The notes beneath the pieces are model-generated. The model was not told the origin of the DNA. It made no database searches and saw only the letters and a list, made by a program, of their open reading frames with translations. Below are positions 17,299 to 25,364 of a stretch of 64,000 bases of DNA, piece by piece. The DNA is from CAJBNH01 sp964447285 (lineage in GTDB: Bacteria > Myxococcota_A > UBA9042), in the NCBI GenBank assembly GCA_964447285.1, contig CAYURO010000018.1, forward strand, positions 1 to 64,000, written 5' to 3'. Position 1 is the stretch's first letter; the number at the start of each line of letters is the position of its first letter. Made by a program: the position numbers and the translations under genes.

Positions 17299-18342
17299 TT
17301 ACGAAACGGCCAACCGACCGCGCGGCGCCATACCGACCAACCGATCCACGCCGTTCGCGCCCGCAGAGGCCCGGCAGCCCATCCGGCACGCCTCGAGGTC
17401 GCCACACTGCGCACAGCCACCCGACGTCGCGACCGGAGCCTGCAGACGCGTTTGCTGCCAGCGCTGCTCGATGGTAGGCCATGCTTCGTGCTTCAGGTCG
17501 CCCAACGTATCCGACATCGCCGCGCACGAGCGCACCCGGCCATCGGACCCCACGCAGAACGCCGGTGTGGGTCCGGAGGCGGCACAACCACCGTGCTGTC
17601 CGGGGGCACCCTGCGAGCTGCCGTCGGGCTCGAGACACTGCGGCACCGACATCGCGCGGTAGGTCCGAAGTCCGTGCCACTGCTTGGGGATCTCGTCCAG
17701 CTCGCGCAGCGCCTCGCGGGTCTGCCATGCCTCGGGAACCAGCTCTTGCGCCCGCCGCGCTGCCTGTCCCGTCACGCACAACCGGTCAAACGCCAGCGAC
17801 CGGGCTCCCAGAGCGAACGCCAGCTCCGCCACCTCGCCCAGCCGGTCCGCGTTGGGGCGCATGTGCACGAAAGCAATCGACACCGGAACGCCTGCCGACG
17901 TCAGCTGCGCGATGCCTTCGACGGTCTGGTCGAACGCTCCGGGCGAGCCCTTCAGCTCGTCGTGCAGCCCGCGATCCGCCGCCAGCAGCGTCACCTGAAC
18001 CGGAGAAACCTGCATCCGCGCAAGCACTTGCGCCATGAACGCGTCGACCAGTCCGCCATCGGTGGTCAGCGCCACCCCCAGCCCCTGCAGTCGCAGCCCC
18101 TGGATCAGGTCGGGCAGGTCGTCGCGCAGCAGTGGCTCACCGCCCGTCAGGTCCACCCGCCGCCGTCCAGTCGCGCGCACCATCGGCAGCACCAGCGCCA
18201 ACAGTTCCGACACCGGCAGCTCGCGGGGCAGCGGTGGCCCCCCGGGACTTCGCCAGGCGTTGTAGCAATAGCGGCAGTTGCGGGTGCAGCGCCCGGTCAG
18301 CTCCAGCGTCAAACCCGATGGATGCTCTAGGGAAGTCGTCAT
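17299..18342 (-). CDS. radical SAM enzyme with SPASM-type C-terminal cluster
   Basis: 347 residues. TGRCTRNCRYCYN carries the C-x3-C-x2-C site for the SAM-binding 4Fe-4S cluster, followed by LTGGEPLLR. The C-terminus has CVGSDGRVRSC and GGCAQCGDLEACRMGC (C-x2-C-x5-C-x3-C), a SPASM-like auxiliary cluster set. SPASM radical SAM enzymes commonly modify peptides or proteins. The ATG at 18342 is 2 bases after the stop of the upstream lipoprotein gene, so the two are translationally coupled and the lipoprotein may be a substrate or partner. No recognisable precursor peptide is present. The enzyme class is certain; the substrate is unknown. Confidence 0.9.
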   Translation of the reverse strand: MTTSLEHPSGLTLELTGRCTRNCRYCYNAWRSPGGPPLPRELPVSELLALVLPMVRATGRRRVDLTGGEPLLRDDLPDLIQGLRLQGLGVALTTDGGLVDAFMAQVLARMQVSPVQVTLLAADRGLHDELKGSPGAFDQTVEGIAQLTSAGVPVSIAFVHMRPNADRLGEVAELAFALGARSLAFDRLCVTGQAARRAQELVPEAWQTREALRELDEIPKQWHGLRTYRAMSVPQCLEPDGSSQGAPGQHGGCAASGPTPAFCVGSDGRVRSCAAMSDTLGDLKHEAWPTIEQRWQQTRLQAPVATSGGCAQCGDLEACRMGCRASAGANGVDRLVGMAPRGRLAVS

Positions 18343-18344
18343 CG

Positions 18345-19112
18345 TCACGCCCCCTGTCGCAGAATCGCGACCACGTGGTCGGTCAGCACGCCCGCTCGCC
18401 ACAGCCGCAGGGCCACACGGGCACGGGGCCCCGGAACGCCCAGCCACAGCGCGGCATCCTGGTCGCACGCGTCGCCGATGCCATCCTTGTCCTTGTCTTC
18501 CTGCAACGGGTTGGCCACGAACGGGCAGTTGTCGGGGCCACCGGGGGGCATCGTCCCGCCGCCGTTCACGCCGTCGCCGTCTGCGTCGTAGCAGCACGGA
18601 TCTCCGCATGGCGTCAGGTAGTTCGGCGCATCGCAGGCGTCGCACGCATCGCCCACCTGATCCTGGTCCTTGTCGGCCTGGTCCGCGTTGGCCACCCACG
18701 GGCAGTTGTCGGCGGCGTCCAGATGGCCGTCGCAGTCGCGGTCGCCGGGGCAGGGGGCCGTCGTGTCGGCAGCGGTGTCGGTTGGGACGTCTGCGGTCGT
18801 CTCGGTGGTCGTGTCCGTGGCGGTGTCCGTGCTGGTGTCCGCGGCGGTGTCGGCGGCGACGTCGAGGGCGGCGTCATCCGCGGAGTCCGTGGCGATGTCG
18901 ACGGTCGCGTCCGAATCCGGCGCAATGTCTGCGACGGCGTCCGGGGTTGCCTTGCCCGACGGCGAGCTGCACGACGCGAGGACCAGCGCTGCAGCGAACG
19001 CACCGGCCAGCGCGCCAAGCGACGGGCCGCTGACCACGCCGCAACCGGTCAATGCCGCCAGCCCGAACCAGGCCAGGAACCACTGCCACTCGCGGAGCCA
19101 TCGGGTACGCAT
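18345..19112 (-). CDS. thrombospondin type-3 repeat lipoprotein
   Basis: 255 residues. GGGAGG lies five bases before ATG 19112. Two possible lipidation sites: ALTGC (Cys24) and a second hydrophobic segment ending LVLASC. A Asp/Ala/Thr-rich tether follows, then calcium-binding thrombospondin type-3 repeats (DRDCDGHLDAADNCP, DADGDGV...DNCP, DKDKDGIGDACD). The last 30 residues (ALWLGVPGPRARVALRLWRAG) are unlike the repeats and could be a sorting or modification tail. Surface-exposed, Ca-binding role likely. It is immediately followed by the radical SAM gene. Confidence 0.8.
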   Translation of the reverse strand: MRTRWLREWQWFLAWFGLAALTGCGVVSGPSLGALAGAFAAALVLASCSSPSGKATPDAVADIAPDSDATVDIATDSADDAALDVAADTAADTSTDTATDTTTETTADVPTDTAADTTAPCPGDRDCDGHLDAADNCPWVANADQADKDQDQVGDACDACDAPNYLTPCGDPCCYDADGDGVNGGGTMPPGGPDNCPFVANPLQEDKDKDGIGDACDQDAALWLGVPGPRARVALRLWRAGVLTDHVVAILRQGA

Positions 19113-19340
19113 CGCGACCTCCCGTCAGGACCAGCCGATGGCTATAGCACCGGGTTTGGCTACACGGCAAGGGCGGTCCTCACCGCGATGGCGTTCTTGT
19201 GGCAGAGCCAGAGTCGTGTCCGCGCAGGTATTGTGACGGAACGAACCCAAGCGTAGCCTTGCCGCTTCCTGCTTCGCGCGACGGGGTCTCCCATTCGGGA
19301 CCGACTGCCCATCGCGCGTTCGTCCATTCGGGAGGCTGCG

Positions 19341-20273
19341 ATGCATCTTGTTCTCCGCCATTCGTTGCTGGCAACGGTTGCCCTGTGTGCTCTCGCCGTC
19401 GGCTGCGGCAAGAAGGACGCCCCCGTTGGTACCCCGGCTGCTGGGGATCCCGCCGCCCAGGCTGCCGTCCCCGCGCCCGCGCCTCCGGCCGAGGTCAAGG
19501 TCGACCACCTGGCCGAGGCGACCAAGGCCCTGCCGGCCGCGAAGACCGTCGATGATCTCAAGGTCGCGCTGCATCACGGGATCCTCGGTGTCGTTGGGCT
19601 GAAGGTAGCGGAGGGCGACCCGTGCAGCTTCACACCCGACCAGGGCCAGTCGGTGCTCTACGACCTGCTCCGCGCGCTCAAGTCGCCCACCGCGGCCATC
19701 GCGCCCGACGACGCCGGCAAGGCCGCAGCCAAGACGGCCCTTGCCGCAGAGCTCGCGTTTGCGCTGCAGCAGGACTCGACGGCGCTGCAGGCGTGGGTGC
19801 TGTCGAACGCGTGCCAAGAGCTGACCGCCGACGCCGCCAACGTCCCTGCCGTCGAAAAGGCGTTGCGGACGGGCAAGGTACGCGGCGTCTCGAGCCGTGC
19901 CTGGGACTGCCTGTTCGGCAACACGGCGGCCGCCCGCCTGGAAGACACCGACAAGCCAGGCGTGGTGCGCGCATTTGGTCTGTGGAAGGAGATCGTGGAC
20001 GACCCGGCGCAGGAGTACATCCTGACCAGCACCAGCGCACTGCGACTCTTCCAGACGATGGACGGCTTTGCCGACGCGTTCGCCGACCTGGTCATCGCGG
20101 TCGACACACCTGTCAACGTCAAGCGCGCACTCGTGTCGACCCTCGGCACTGCCAAGGCCAAGGCGCAACTCGAGCGGATCCAGACGGCCCCCGGACCGCG
20201 TGCAGCCGCCCCGGCCGACGACGCCGCGATCCAGCAGTCCCTCAAGGATGCGATCTCGTTTGCCGGTCAGTAG
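19341..20273 (+). CDS. lipoprotein, paralogue of the gene at 10082
   Basis: 310 residues. Signal ending LAVGC (Cys22), a Pro/Ala-rich tether, then a helical domain. It has the same length and layout as the protein at 10082, including the KTVDDLKVALHHGI...KVAEGD segment. GGGAGG is placed before ATG 19341. It may share an operon with the membrane protein at 20313 (39-bp gap). Function unknown; identity as an exported helical lipoprotein is well supported. Confidence 0.75.
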   Translation: MHLVLRHSLLATVALCALAVGCGKKDAPVGTPAAGDPAAQAAVPAPAPPAEVKVDHLAEATKALPAAKTVDDLKVALHHGILGVVGLKVAEGDPCSFTPDQGQSVLYDLLRALKSPTAAIAPDDAGKAAAKTALAAELAFALQQDSTALQAWVLSNACQELTADAANVPAVEKALRTGKVRGVSSRAWDCLFGNTAAARLEDTDKPGVVRAFGLWKEIVDDPAQEYILTSTSALRLFQTMDGFADAFADLVIAVDTPVNVKRALVSTLGTAKAKAQLERIQTAPGPRAAAPADDAAIQQSLKDAISFAGQ

Positions 20274-20312
20274 CCTTCCACACCCCCTATCTGCCATCAG
20301 ACGCGAGGCGCC

Positions 20313-21170
20313 GTGTCTCCTGCCCTGATCGCCCCGTTGGTCTCTTTCGCCTTGACGATTGGGCTGTTGCTGGGCGTCGCGTGGCTGGCGCGCCACACGA
20401 CGGGTGCCTTGGTCGCTCGCTTTGGTTGGAGCGCGGTGCCGTGGACCACGGGCTGGCTGGGTGTGCCGGTCCACGAGCTCTCGCACGCCGCCGCGTGTGT
20501 GCTGACGCGCCGGCCGATCCGCGAGGTCAAGCTGTTCGCGCCGGATTCCACTTCCGGCATGATGGGTTGCGTGACCTACGAGGCAGGGCGCCGTCCCATC
20601 GCGTGGCTGGCGGCCTTCGTCATCGGTCTGGCGCCGCTGGTGGGCGGCGGTCTGGTGCTGTCGGGGCTGGTGTGGACGCTGCTGCACTTCGGTGGCCAGT
20701 CGCTGCCTCCCCTGCCGACGGCGTGCGGTGCGGGTCGCGAGTGCCAGGCACTTGATGTGAATTTCTCCACGATCTCAGGATGGTCCGCGCTCGTCACGCC
20801 GCTTGGCCTGGCAGCGAAGGGGCTGGGGCAGACGCTGGCGACGGCGGTGGCGGCCGTCTGGAGTCTCGGTCTGTGGCCGCGGGTCGCGCTGGTCGTCGGC
20901 AGCTATCTGTCGGCGTGCGTGCTGGTGCACCTGACGCCTTCCAGCGTGGACCTGATGGGCGCATGGAAGGGCGCACTGCTGCTGGCGATTCTGCTCGCGG
21001 CGGCGCTGGCGGGCCTGCACTTGGGCGGCGTGGCCTATGCCCCGGTGCTGGCGCAGGCGTTGTCGACCGTGTCTGCCTGGCTGGCCCCGGCACTGCTGGT
21101 CGCGGCCGGTCTGCTGGGGGGGCTACGTCTGTTCGTCGCCGTGCTGGGGCGCGTGTTGCCCGGCGGTTGA
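20313..21170 (+). CDS. polytopic membrane protein with HExxH motif (M50-like)
   Basis: 285 residues, GTG start with GAGG upstream. About six hydrophobic segments. HELSH at residues 54-58, in GVPVHELSHAAACVL between the first and second membrane spans, matches the zinc site of site-2-protease (M50) or related minimal membrane metallopeptidases. I cannot see the second M50 motif (N/D-x-x-P-x-P-x-x-D-G), so activity is uncertain. Probably co-transcribed with the preceding lipoprotein. The last 48 bases overlap the convergent queG gene. Confidence 0.75.
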   Translation: MSPALIAPLVSFALTIGLLLGVAWLARHTTGALVARFGWSAVPWTTGWLGVPVHELSHAAACVLTRRPIREVKLFAPDSTSGMMGCVTYEAGRRPIAWLAAFVIGLAPLVGGGLVLSGLVWTLLHFGGQSLPPLPTACGAGRECQALDVNFSTISGWSALVTPLGLAAKGLGQTLATAVAAVWSLGLWPRVALVVGSYLSACVLVHLTPSSVDLMGAWKGALLLAILLAAALAGLHLGGVAYAPVLAQALSTVSAWLAPALLVAAGLLGGLRLFVAVLGRVLPGG

Positions 21171-22208
21171 CGGTGCGAGTCTTCCCTCGCGCACCGCCTG
21201 CACGTTGTCGCGCAACCCGTCGATGCCCCTGCGTTTCAGCGGACTCTGCGCGAACCGCTCGGCAAACGCCGTCTCGTCCAGCGCGTGCAGATCCTTCAGC
21301 AGCGGCGCGAGGTTGCCGGGCCGCGGGTCGAACTCCGCCTCGCCGCACGGCTTCGAGAACCGGTTCCACGGGCACACGTCCTGACACAGGTCGCAGCCGA
21401 ACACGTGGTCGCCGACAAGGCTGCGCTCTGGTTCGGGAATCCTTCCTTCGGTCTCGATGGTCGCGTGCGAGATGCACCGGCGCGCATCGACGACATAGGG
21501 CGCGACGATGGCCTGGGTCGGGCAGGCATCCAGACACGCCGTGCAGGTGCCGCAGTGGTCGGCCATCGGGGGGTCGGGATCCAGCGCCACGCTCGAGACC
21601 AGGGTCGCCAGAAAGAAGAACGAGCCGTGCTGCGGATGCACCACCAGGCTGTGCTTGCCCCGCCAGCCCAAACCCGCGCGCACTGCCCACGCCCGCTCGA
21701 GCACCGGACCGTGGTCGACTTCGAACCGCAGGTCGCGCACGGACTTGAAGGGGCCGATGCGCCCGCCAGGTCCGCGAAAGTCATCGCCCAGCTCGCGCCG
21801 CCACTCGGCCGAGATCGCGTCGACCAGTCGCCGCAGCCGCTTCTCTACCACCAGGTGGTAGTCGGTGCCCCAGGCATAGCGCGAGATCCAGCCACGCTCG
21901 CCGCCAGCCAGATCTACTTGCCGTGTACGGGGTTGCGCGGTGTCGTAGTCCAGCGCCAGCACCACGACCGCCTGCGCGCCCGGAACGTACGCCTGCGGGT
22001 CGGTGCGGCGCGCGACGTCCTCGGCCAGCCAGGCCATGCTGCCGTGCATCCCCTGGTCCAGCCAGCGTTGCAGGTGCAGCCGGTCGTCGGTCAGCGCCGT
22101 CGCCAGCGCCACACCCACGCGCGAAAACCCATGCTGAATGGCGAGTTCCTTGACCCGGGCAGTGCGGCGCGCGCTCGTCTGCTCTGGCGTCTCGTGCAAC
22201 CAGGACAT
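21123..22208 (-). CDS. queG: tRNA epoxyqueuosine reductase
   Basis: 361 residues from ATG 22208, which aligns best with family N-termini; an in-frame GTG at 22283 would add 25 basic residues. The cobalamin-binding N-terminal domain includes VGVALATAL, GMHGSMAWL and GLGWRGKHSL. Two ferredoxin-type 4Fe-4S sites: CGTCTACLDACPTQAI and CDLCQDVCPWN. It catalyses the last step of queuosine synthesis, reducing epoxyqueuosine in tRNA wobble position 34, in the cytoplasm. No other queuosine genes are in the window. A large imperfect palindrome lies just upstream. Confidence 0.95.
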   Translation of the reverse strand: MSWLHETPEQTSARRTARVKELAIQHGFSRVGVALATALTDDRLHLQRWLDQGMHGSMAWLAEDVARRTDPQAYVPGAQAVVVLALDYDTAQPRTRQVDLAGGERGWISRYAWGTDYHLVVEKRLRRLVDAISAEWRRELGDDFRGPGGRIGPFKSVRDLRFEVDHGPVLERAWAVRAGLGWRGKHSLVVHPQHGSFFFLATLVSSVALDPDPPMADHCGTCTACLDACPTQAIVAPYVVDARRCISHATIETEGRIPEPERSLVGDHVFGCDLCQDVCPWNRFSKPCGEAEFDPRPGNLAPLLKDLHALDETAFAERFAQSPLKRRGIDGLRDNVQAVREGRLAPSTAGQHAPQHGDEQT

Positions 22209-22265
22209 CGCAGCCTGGCGTGCAAGTCGGCGCCGGGCGGACTTGGATCGCACGACGAGGTCTTC

Positions 22266-22345
22266 GGTGTCAGGTGTTGTCACTTGTCAAATACCGCGCT
22301 TTCGGTGCGCGCGCAGAAAGATGTCAAGTGTCAAGTCCTGACACC
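22266..22345. promoter_or_regulatory. large imperfect palindrome upstream of queG
   Basis: Arms of 24 bases (22266-22289 and 22322-22345) match at 20 of 24 and begin/end GGTGTCAGG/CCTGACACC. Each arm holds two TGACA-type elements. The 32-base centre itself contains a CTTTC...GAAAG pair around a GC-alternating core. It lies between the ABC-F stop and queG and could be an operator, an attenuator or the end of the upstream transcript; no U-run is present. Confidence 0.5.
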
Positions 22346-22352
22346 CCTAGTC

Positions 22353-23930
22353 CTAGTGCCCATACCGCGCGACGAATTCTTCGTAGGTCCCCTGGAAGTC
22401 GAGGATCTCGCCGTCGCGGATGCGCCAGATGCGGGTGCACGCCTCAGCCAGCACGCTTCGGTCATGGGTCGCAACCAACAGCGTTCCGGTGTAGTTGGCC
22501 AGCCCCTCGGCCAGCGCGCTGCACGACTCGAGATCCAGGTGGTTGGTGGGCTCGTCGAGGATCAGCAGGTTGTGCTGCAGCAGCATCAGCTTGCACATCA
22601 GCATCCGCACGCGCTCGCCGCCGGACAGCGTGGCGGTCGGCTTCACACCCTCTTCGCCGCGGAACAGCATGCGCCCCAGAAGGCTGCGGATCTCTTCCAG
22701 TTCTGCGCGTGGCTTGTGGCCGTGCAGCCAGCGGTCGGTCGTCAGGCCGGGCTCGATGGTGCCCTCGTGCTCCTGGGGCAGATAGCCGCAGTTGACCTCG
22801 TGTCCCTCGACGATCTTGCCGGAATTCGGGGTGACCTCGCGTTGCAGCAGCCGCAGCAGCGTTGTCTTGCCCATGCCGTCACGGCCGATCACGCCGATGC
22901 GGTCGCCGCGCAGGATGTGGCCGGTAAACGGCTTCCACAACGGCCCGTCTTCAAAGCCCTTTTCGACCTCCTGCAGTTCGAGCACGTGCCGACCGGACTC
23001 GCGGCCGACGTCGAAGCGGATGTACGGGCGGGCGATGTTCGAGCGCTTGATGTCCGACGGCTGCAGCTTCTCGACCTGCTTGCGGCGGCTCTGCACCTGT
23101 GTGGCGCGCGTGCCGGCCGAGAACTTGGCGATGAACTCCTGCAAGTCCTTGATCTTCTTATCGCGCTGGGCGTTCTCCTGCTCCTTGCGGTTCTGCATGG
23201 CGGCCTTCATCCGCACCATGTCGTCGTAGTTGCCGGGGTACTGGATGATGGTCTCGAAGTCGATGTCGGCGATGTGCGTGCAGACGTCGTTCAGGAACTG
23301 GCGGTCGTGCGAGATGACGATCAGGATCCCGTTGTAGCGACAGAGGAATTCCTCCAGCCACTCGATGGTCTCCAGGTCCAGGTTGTTGGTCGGCTCGTCC
23401 AGCAGCATGCAGTCCGGCGTCCCGAACAGCGACTGCGCCAGCAGCACGCGCACTTTCTGCGCCCCCGACAGCGACGCCATCGACGCGTTGTGCGACGCGT
23501 CCGGCACACCCAGACCGCCCAGCAGCTCTTCGGCCTCGGCCTCTGCCGCATAGCCGTTCTCTTCGGCGATCACGCCCTCCAGCTCGGCCAGCCGCATCCC
23601 GGCGTCGTCGCTCTCGTCGCCTGACTCGAAGATGGCGTTGCGCTCCTGCATGGCTTCCCACAGCGGCGCGTTGCCCATCATCACGGTGTCCATGACCGTG
23701 TGGTCGTCGAAAGCGTTCTGATCCTGCTGCAAGAATGCGGTCTTGCGCGGGCGCGACACGTAGCCGGTGTCGGGCTCCAGGTCGCCGATCAGGATCTTCA
23801 TGAAGGTCGACTTGCCGCTGCCGTTGGGTCCCGTCAGGCCATAGCGGTTGCCGGGCGCAAACGACGTCGACACTTGGTAGAAGAGCTTGCGACCACCATA
23901 GATCTTGGTGACTTCACCGACTGTCAGCAT
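22353..23930 (-). CDS. ybiT: ABC-F ribosome-associated ATPase, YbiT-like
   Basis: 525 residues, two ABC cassettes without membrane segments. Walker A GPNGSGKST in the first and GRDGMGKTT in the second; signatures LSGAQKVRVLLAQ and LSGGERVRMLMCK; Walker B followed by DEPTNNLDLE and DEPTNHLDLE. The N-terminus (MLTVGEVTKIYGGRKLF, NRYGLTGPNGSGKSTFMKI) is most like the YbiT branch. ABC-F proteins bind the ribosomal E site and relieve stalled translation. AGGAG lies upstream of ATG 23930. A promoter (TTGCCA, 17 bases, TATGTC) is present at 23990-24018. Confidence 0.93.
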   Translation of the reverse strand: MLTVGEVTKIYGGRKLFYQVSTSFAPGNRYGLTGPNGSGKSTFMKILIGDLEPDTGYVSRPRKTAFLQQDQNAFDDHTVMDTVMMGNAPLWEAMQERNAIFESGDESDDAGMRLAELEGVIAEENGYAAEAEAEELLGGLGVPDASHNASMASLSGAQKVRVLLAQSLFGTPDCMLLDEPTNNLDLETIEWLEEFLCRYNGILIVISHDRQFLNDVCTHIADIDFETIIQYPGNYDDMVRMKAAMQNRKEQENAQRDKKIKDLQEFIAKFSAGTRATQVQSRRKQVEKLQPSDIKRSNIARPYIRFDVGRESGRHVLELQEVEKGFEDGPLWKPFTGHILRGDRIGVIGRDGMGKTTLLRLLQREVTPNSGKIVEGHEVNCGYLPQEHEGTIEPGLTTDRWLHGHKPRAELEEIRSLLGRMLFRGEEGVKPTATLSGGERVRMLMCKLMLLQHNLLILDEPTNHLDLESCSALAEGLANYTGTLLVATHDRSVLAEACTRIWRIRDGEILDFQGTYEEFVARYGH

Positions 23931-23989
23931 GGGGAATCTCCTGGGGGGCCGTCGCGCCGGAGAGGGGCGTCCGGGCGGGCGGGGCGCGC

Positions 23990-24018
23990 GACATAGTGCA
24001 GAACGGGCGTCATGGCAA
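23990..24018 (-). promoter_or_regulatory. promoter of the ABC-F gene
   Basis: TTGCCA (24013-24018), 17-base spacer, TATGTC (23990-23995). It overlaps the 3' end of the Nudix gene and leaves a leader of about 50 bases. Confidence 0.45.
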
Positions 24019-24573
24019 GGGGTTTTGCAGTCTGGCGACCGCCCGCATCACCGACGCGTCGGACTCCAACGACCGCACCCGGTCCAGCGCCACCCACTGC
24101 GCGGCCTTGGCATCCGACCCAGCCTGCACCTCGCGCGTCGGCGAACGGAACAGAAAGCGCACGTCGAAGTGCCGGTGCTCGGGGTCCACCTTGCGCGCCG
24201 GGATCACGTGCACGTCCAGGTCGAAGGGGCCGTCGCCCACGCGGTCCAGCTCGGCAAGTCCCACTTCCTCCAGCACTTCTCGCCGTGCCGCTGCCTCCAG
24301 GTCCGCGTCGTCGGGGTCCACGTGCCCGCCGGGCTGCAGCCACCGCGCCAGCTTGCCGTGCAGGATCAGCAGGATCTCGCCGCCGTCCGGGGCCAGCACA
24401 AACGCGCTCGCCGTGAAGTGGCCAGGCAGGAAATGGTCGCGCTCACAGGGAGTTTCCGACGTCTGCAGCAGGTCCAGCATCGCTTGGCGGTGGCTGGCCT
24501 CTGTCGCATCGGTGGGGAGAAAGGCTTGGATCTGCTGGCGAAGTTGGGGCAGGCGCGGGTCGGGGGCTGGCAT
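24010..24573 (-). CDS. Nudix hydrolase
   Basis: 187 residues from ATG 24573, with GAGGAG six bases upstream. Nudix box variant GGHVDPDDADLEAAARREVLEEVGL: the REVLEEVG catalytic helix is intact, while the spacing before it is longer than canonical by a residue or two, as in the GGHVEPGD group of Nudix proteins. The N-terminal ~55 residues form a helical extension (LRQQIQAFLP..., HRQAMLDLL). It hydrolyses a nucleoside diphosphate linked to another moiety; the substrate is not predictable. Divergent from recX with a 100-bp gap containing the palindrome CACCGCGGTG (24649-24658). Confidence 0.88.
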   Translation of the reverse strand: MPAPDPRLPQLRQQIQAFLPTDATEASHRQAMLDLLQTSETPCERDHFLPGHFTASAFVLAPDGGEILLILHGKLARWLQPGGHVDPDDADLEAAARREVLEEVGLAELDRVGDGPFDLDVHVIPARKVDPEHRHFDVRFLFRSPTREVQAGSDAKAAQWVALDRVRSLESDASVMRAVARLQNPLP

Positions 24574-24673
24574 CGGCACTCCTCGGTCGGGCAGGGCGTG
24601 GCCCCGTGGCAGCTTGGCGTGTAGCGAGAACGCGCGGTTGTCGCAAGCACCGCGGTGTGGCACCTTGCGCGAC

Positions 24674-25213
24674 ATGCAAAAGCTGCCTCCCGTCGCTGAT
24701 CTGGCCCACCTGGAACACACCGCGCGCACCTACGTCGAGCGTTTCTGGGGGCCGTCGTCCAACCTGCGGCGGGTGCTGCTGCGCCACGTCACCAAGTCGG
24801 TTCACGCGCACGGCAGCGACCCGGAACAGAGTCGCGAGCTGGTCGAGCAGGTCATCGCCCGCTTTGTCGAGGCCGGTGCCGTGGACGACCGCAAGTTCGC
24901 CGAAGGGACCGCGCGCATCCGTCGCGAGAGGGGAGGCTCGCGGCGCGCGATTGAAATGGTCTTGCGTCAGAAGGGGTTGCCAGAGGCCGACATTGCGCAC
25001 GCGCTGCATGAGGCTGCCGAAGAAGGCCACACGGACCTGACGGCCGCGCACGCCCTTGCCCGGCGCCGTCGGCTGGGACCGTACCGACCGCCGGAGGAGC
25101 GGGCCGAGCGAAGGCAGAAGGACCTGATGGCACTCGCAAGGGCGGGATTCGACTTCGGAACCGCCATGAAAGTCATTGGGGGTTCGCGGGCAGACGAAGA
25201 CTTTGAGGGTTGA
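24674..25213 (+). CDS. recX: regulatory protein RecX
   Basis: 179 residues of three-helix tandem repeats typical of RecX: YVERFWGPSSNLRRVLLRHV (repeat 1), VEAGAVDDRKFAEGTARIRRERGGSRR (repeat 2, containing the D-D-x-x-F-A pattern), and LRQKGLPEADIAHALHE. It modulates RecA filament activity. No recA is in the window. ATG 24674 has no clear ribosome site, but the domain begins immediately after it. The short leader carries TTGCGCGACA directly before the start. Confidence 0.88.
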   Translation: MQKLPPVADLAHLEHTARTYVERFWGPSSNLRRVLLRHVTKSVHAHGSDPEQSRELVEQVIARFVEAGAVDDRKFAEGTARIRRERGGSRRAIEMVLRQKGLPEADIAHALHEAAEEGHTDLTAAHALARRRRLGPYRPPEERAERRQKDLMALARAGFDFGTAMKVIGGSRADEDFEG

Positions 25214-25250
25214 CGTCTTCGGCCCTGCGGATTGGAAACACCCCAAAAAC

Positions 25251-25290
25251 AACTTGGCGGCCGGGCAGGGAAGCCGCGGCCGCCAAAGTT
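25251..25290 (-). terminator. inverted repeat, possible minus-strand terminator
   Basis: Arms AACTTGGCGGCC and GGCCGCCAAAGTT (one bulged A) with a 15-base loop. On the minus strand the stem is followed by GTTGTTTTTGG, a U-rich run, implying a transcript coming from the gene-free gap to the right. On the plus strand it sits 37 bp after recX without a U-run. Confidence 0.4.
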
Positions 25291-25313
25291 CAGAGCGAAG
25301 AGGAGGAAAGGGG

Positions 25314-25364
25314 ATGCGCTCTATGAATTCACAGTCCGAAGACTACCGGGGGCCCACTCCCTAA
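25314..25364 (+). CDS. possible 16-residue peptide with strong ribosome site
   Basis: ATG...TAA encoding MRSMNSQSEDYRGPTP. AGGAGGAAAGGGG directly precedes the ATG, one of the strongest ribosome sites in the window. No downstream gene starts for 440 bp, so it is not an obvious leader peptide. It may be chance. Confidence 0.2.
   Translation: MRSMNSQSEDYRGPTP

Noticed and set aside
22209..22283. GTG start of queG at 22283
   Set aside because: Would begin within the palindrome arm and add basic residues not seen in the family; ATG 22208 fits better, though not proven.
21285..23624. 779-codon plus-strand frame across queG and the ABC-F gene
   Set aside because: Covers two well-identified genes on the other strand and an intergenic palindrome; composition is that of a reverse-complement shadow.
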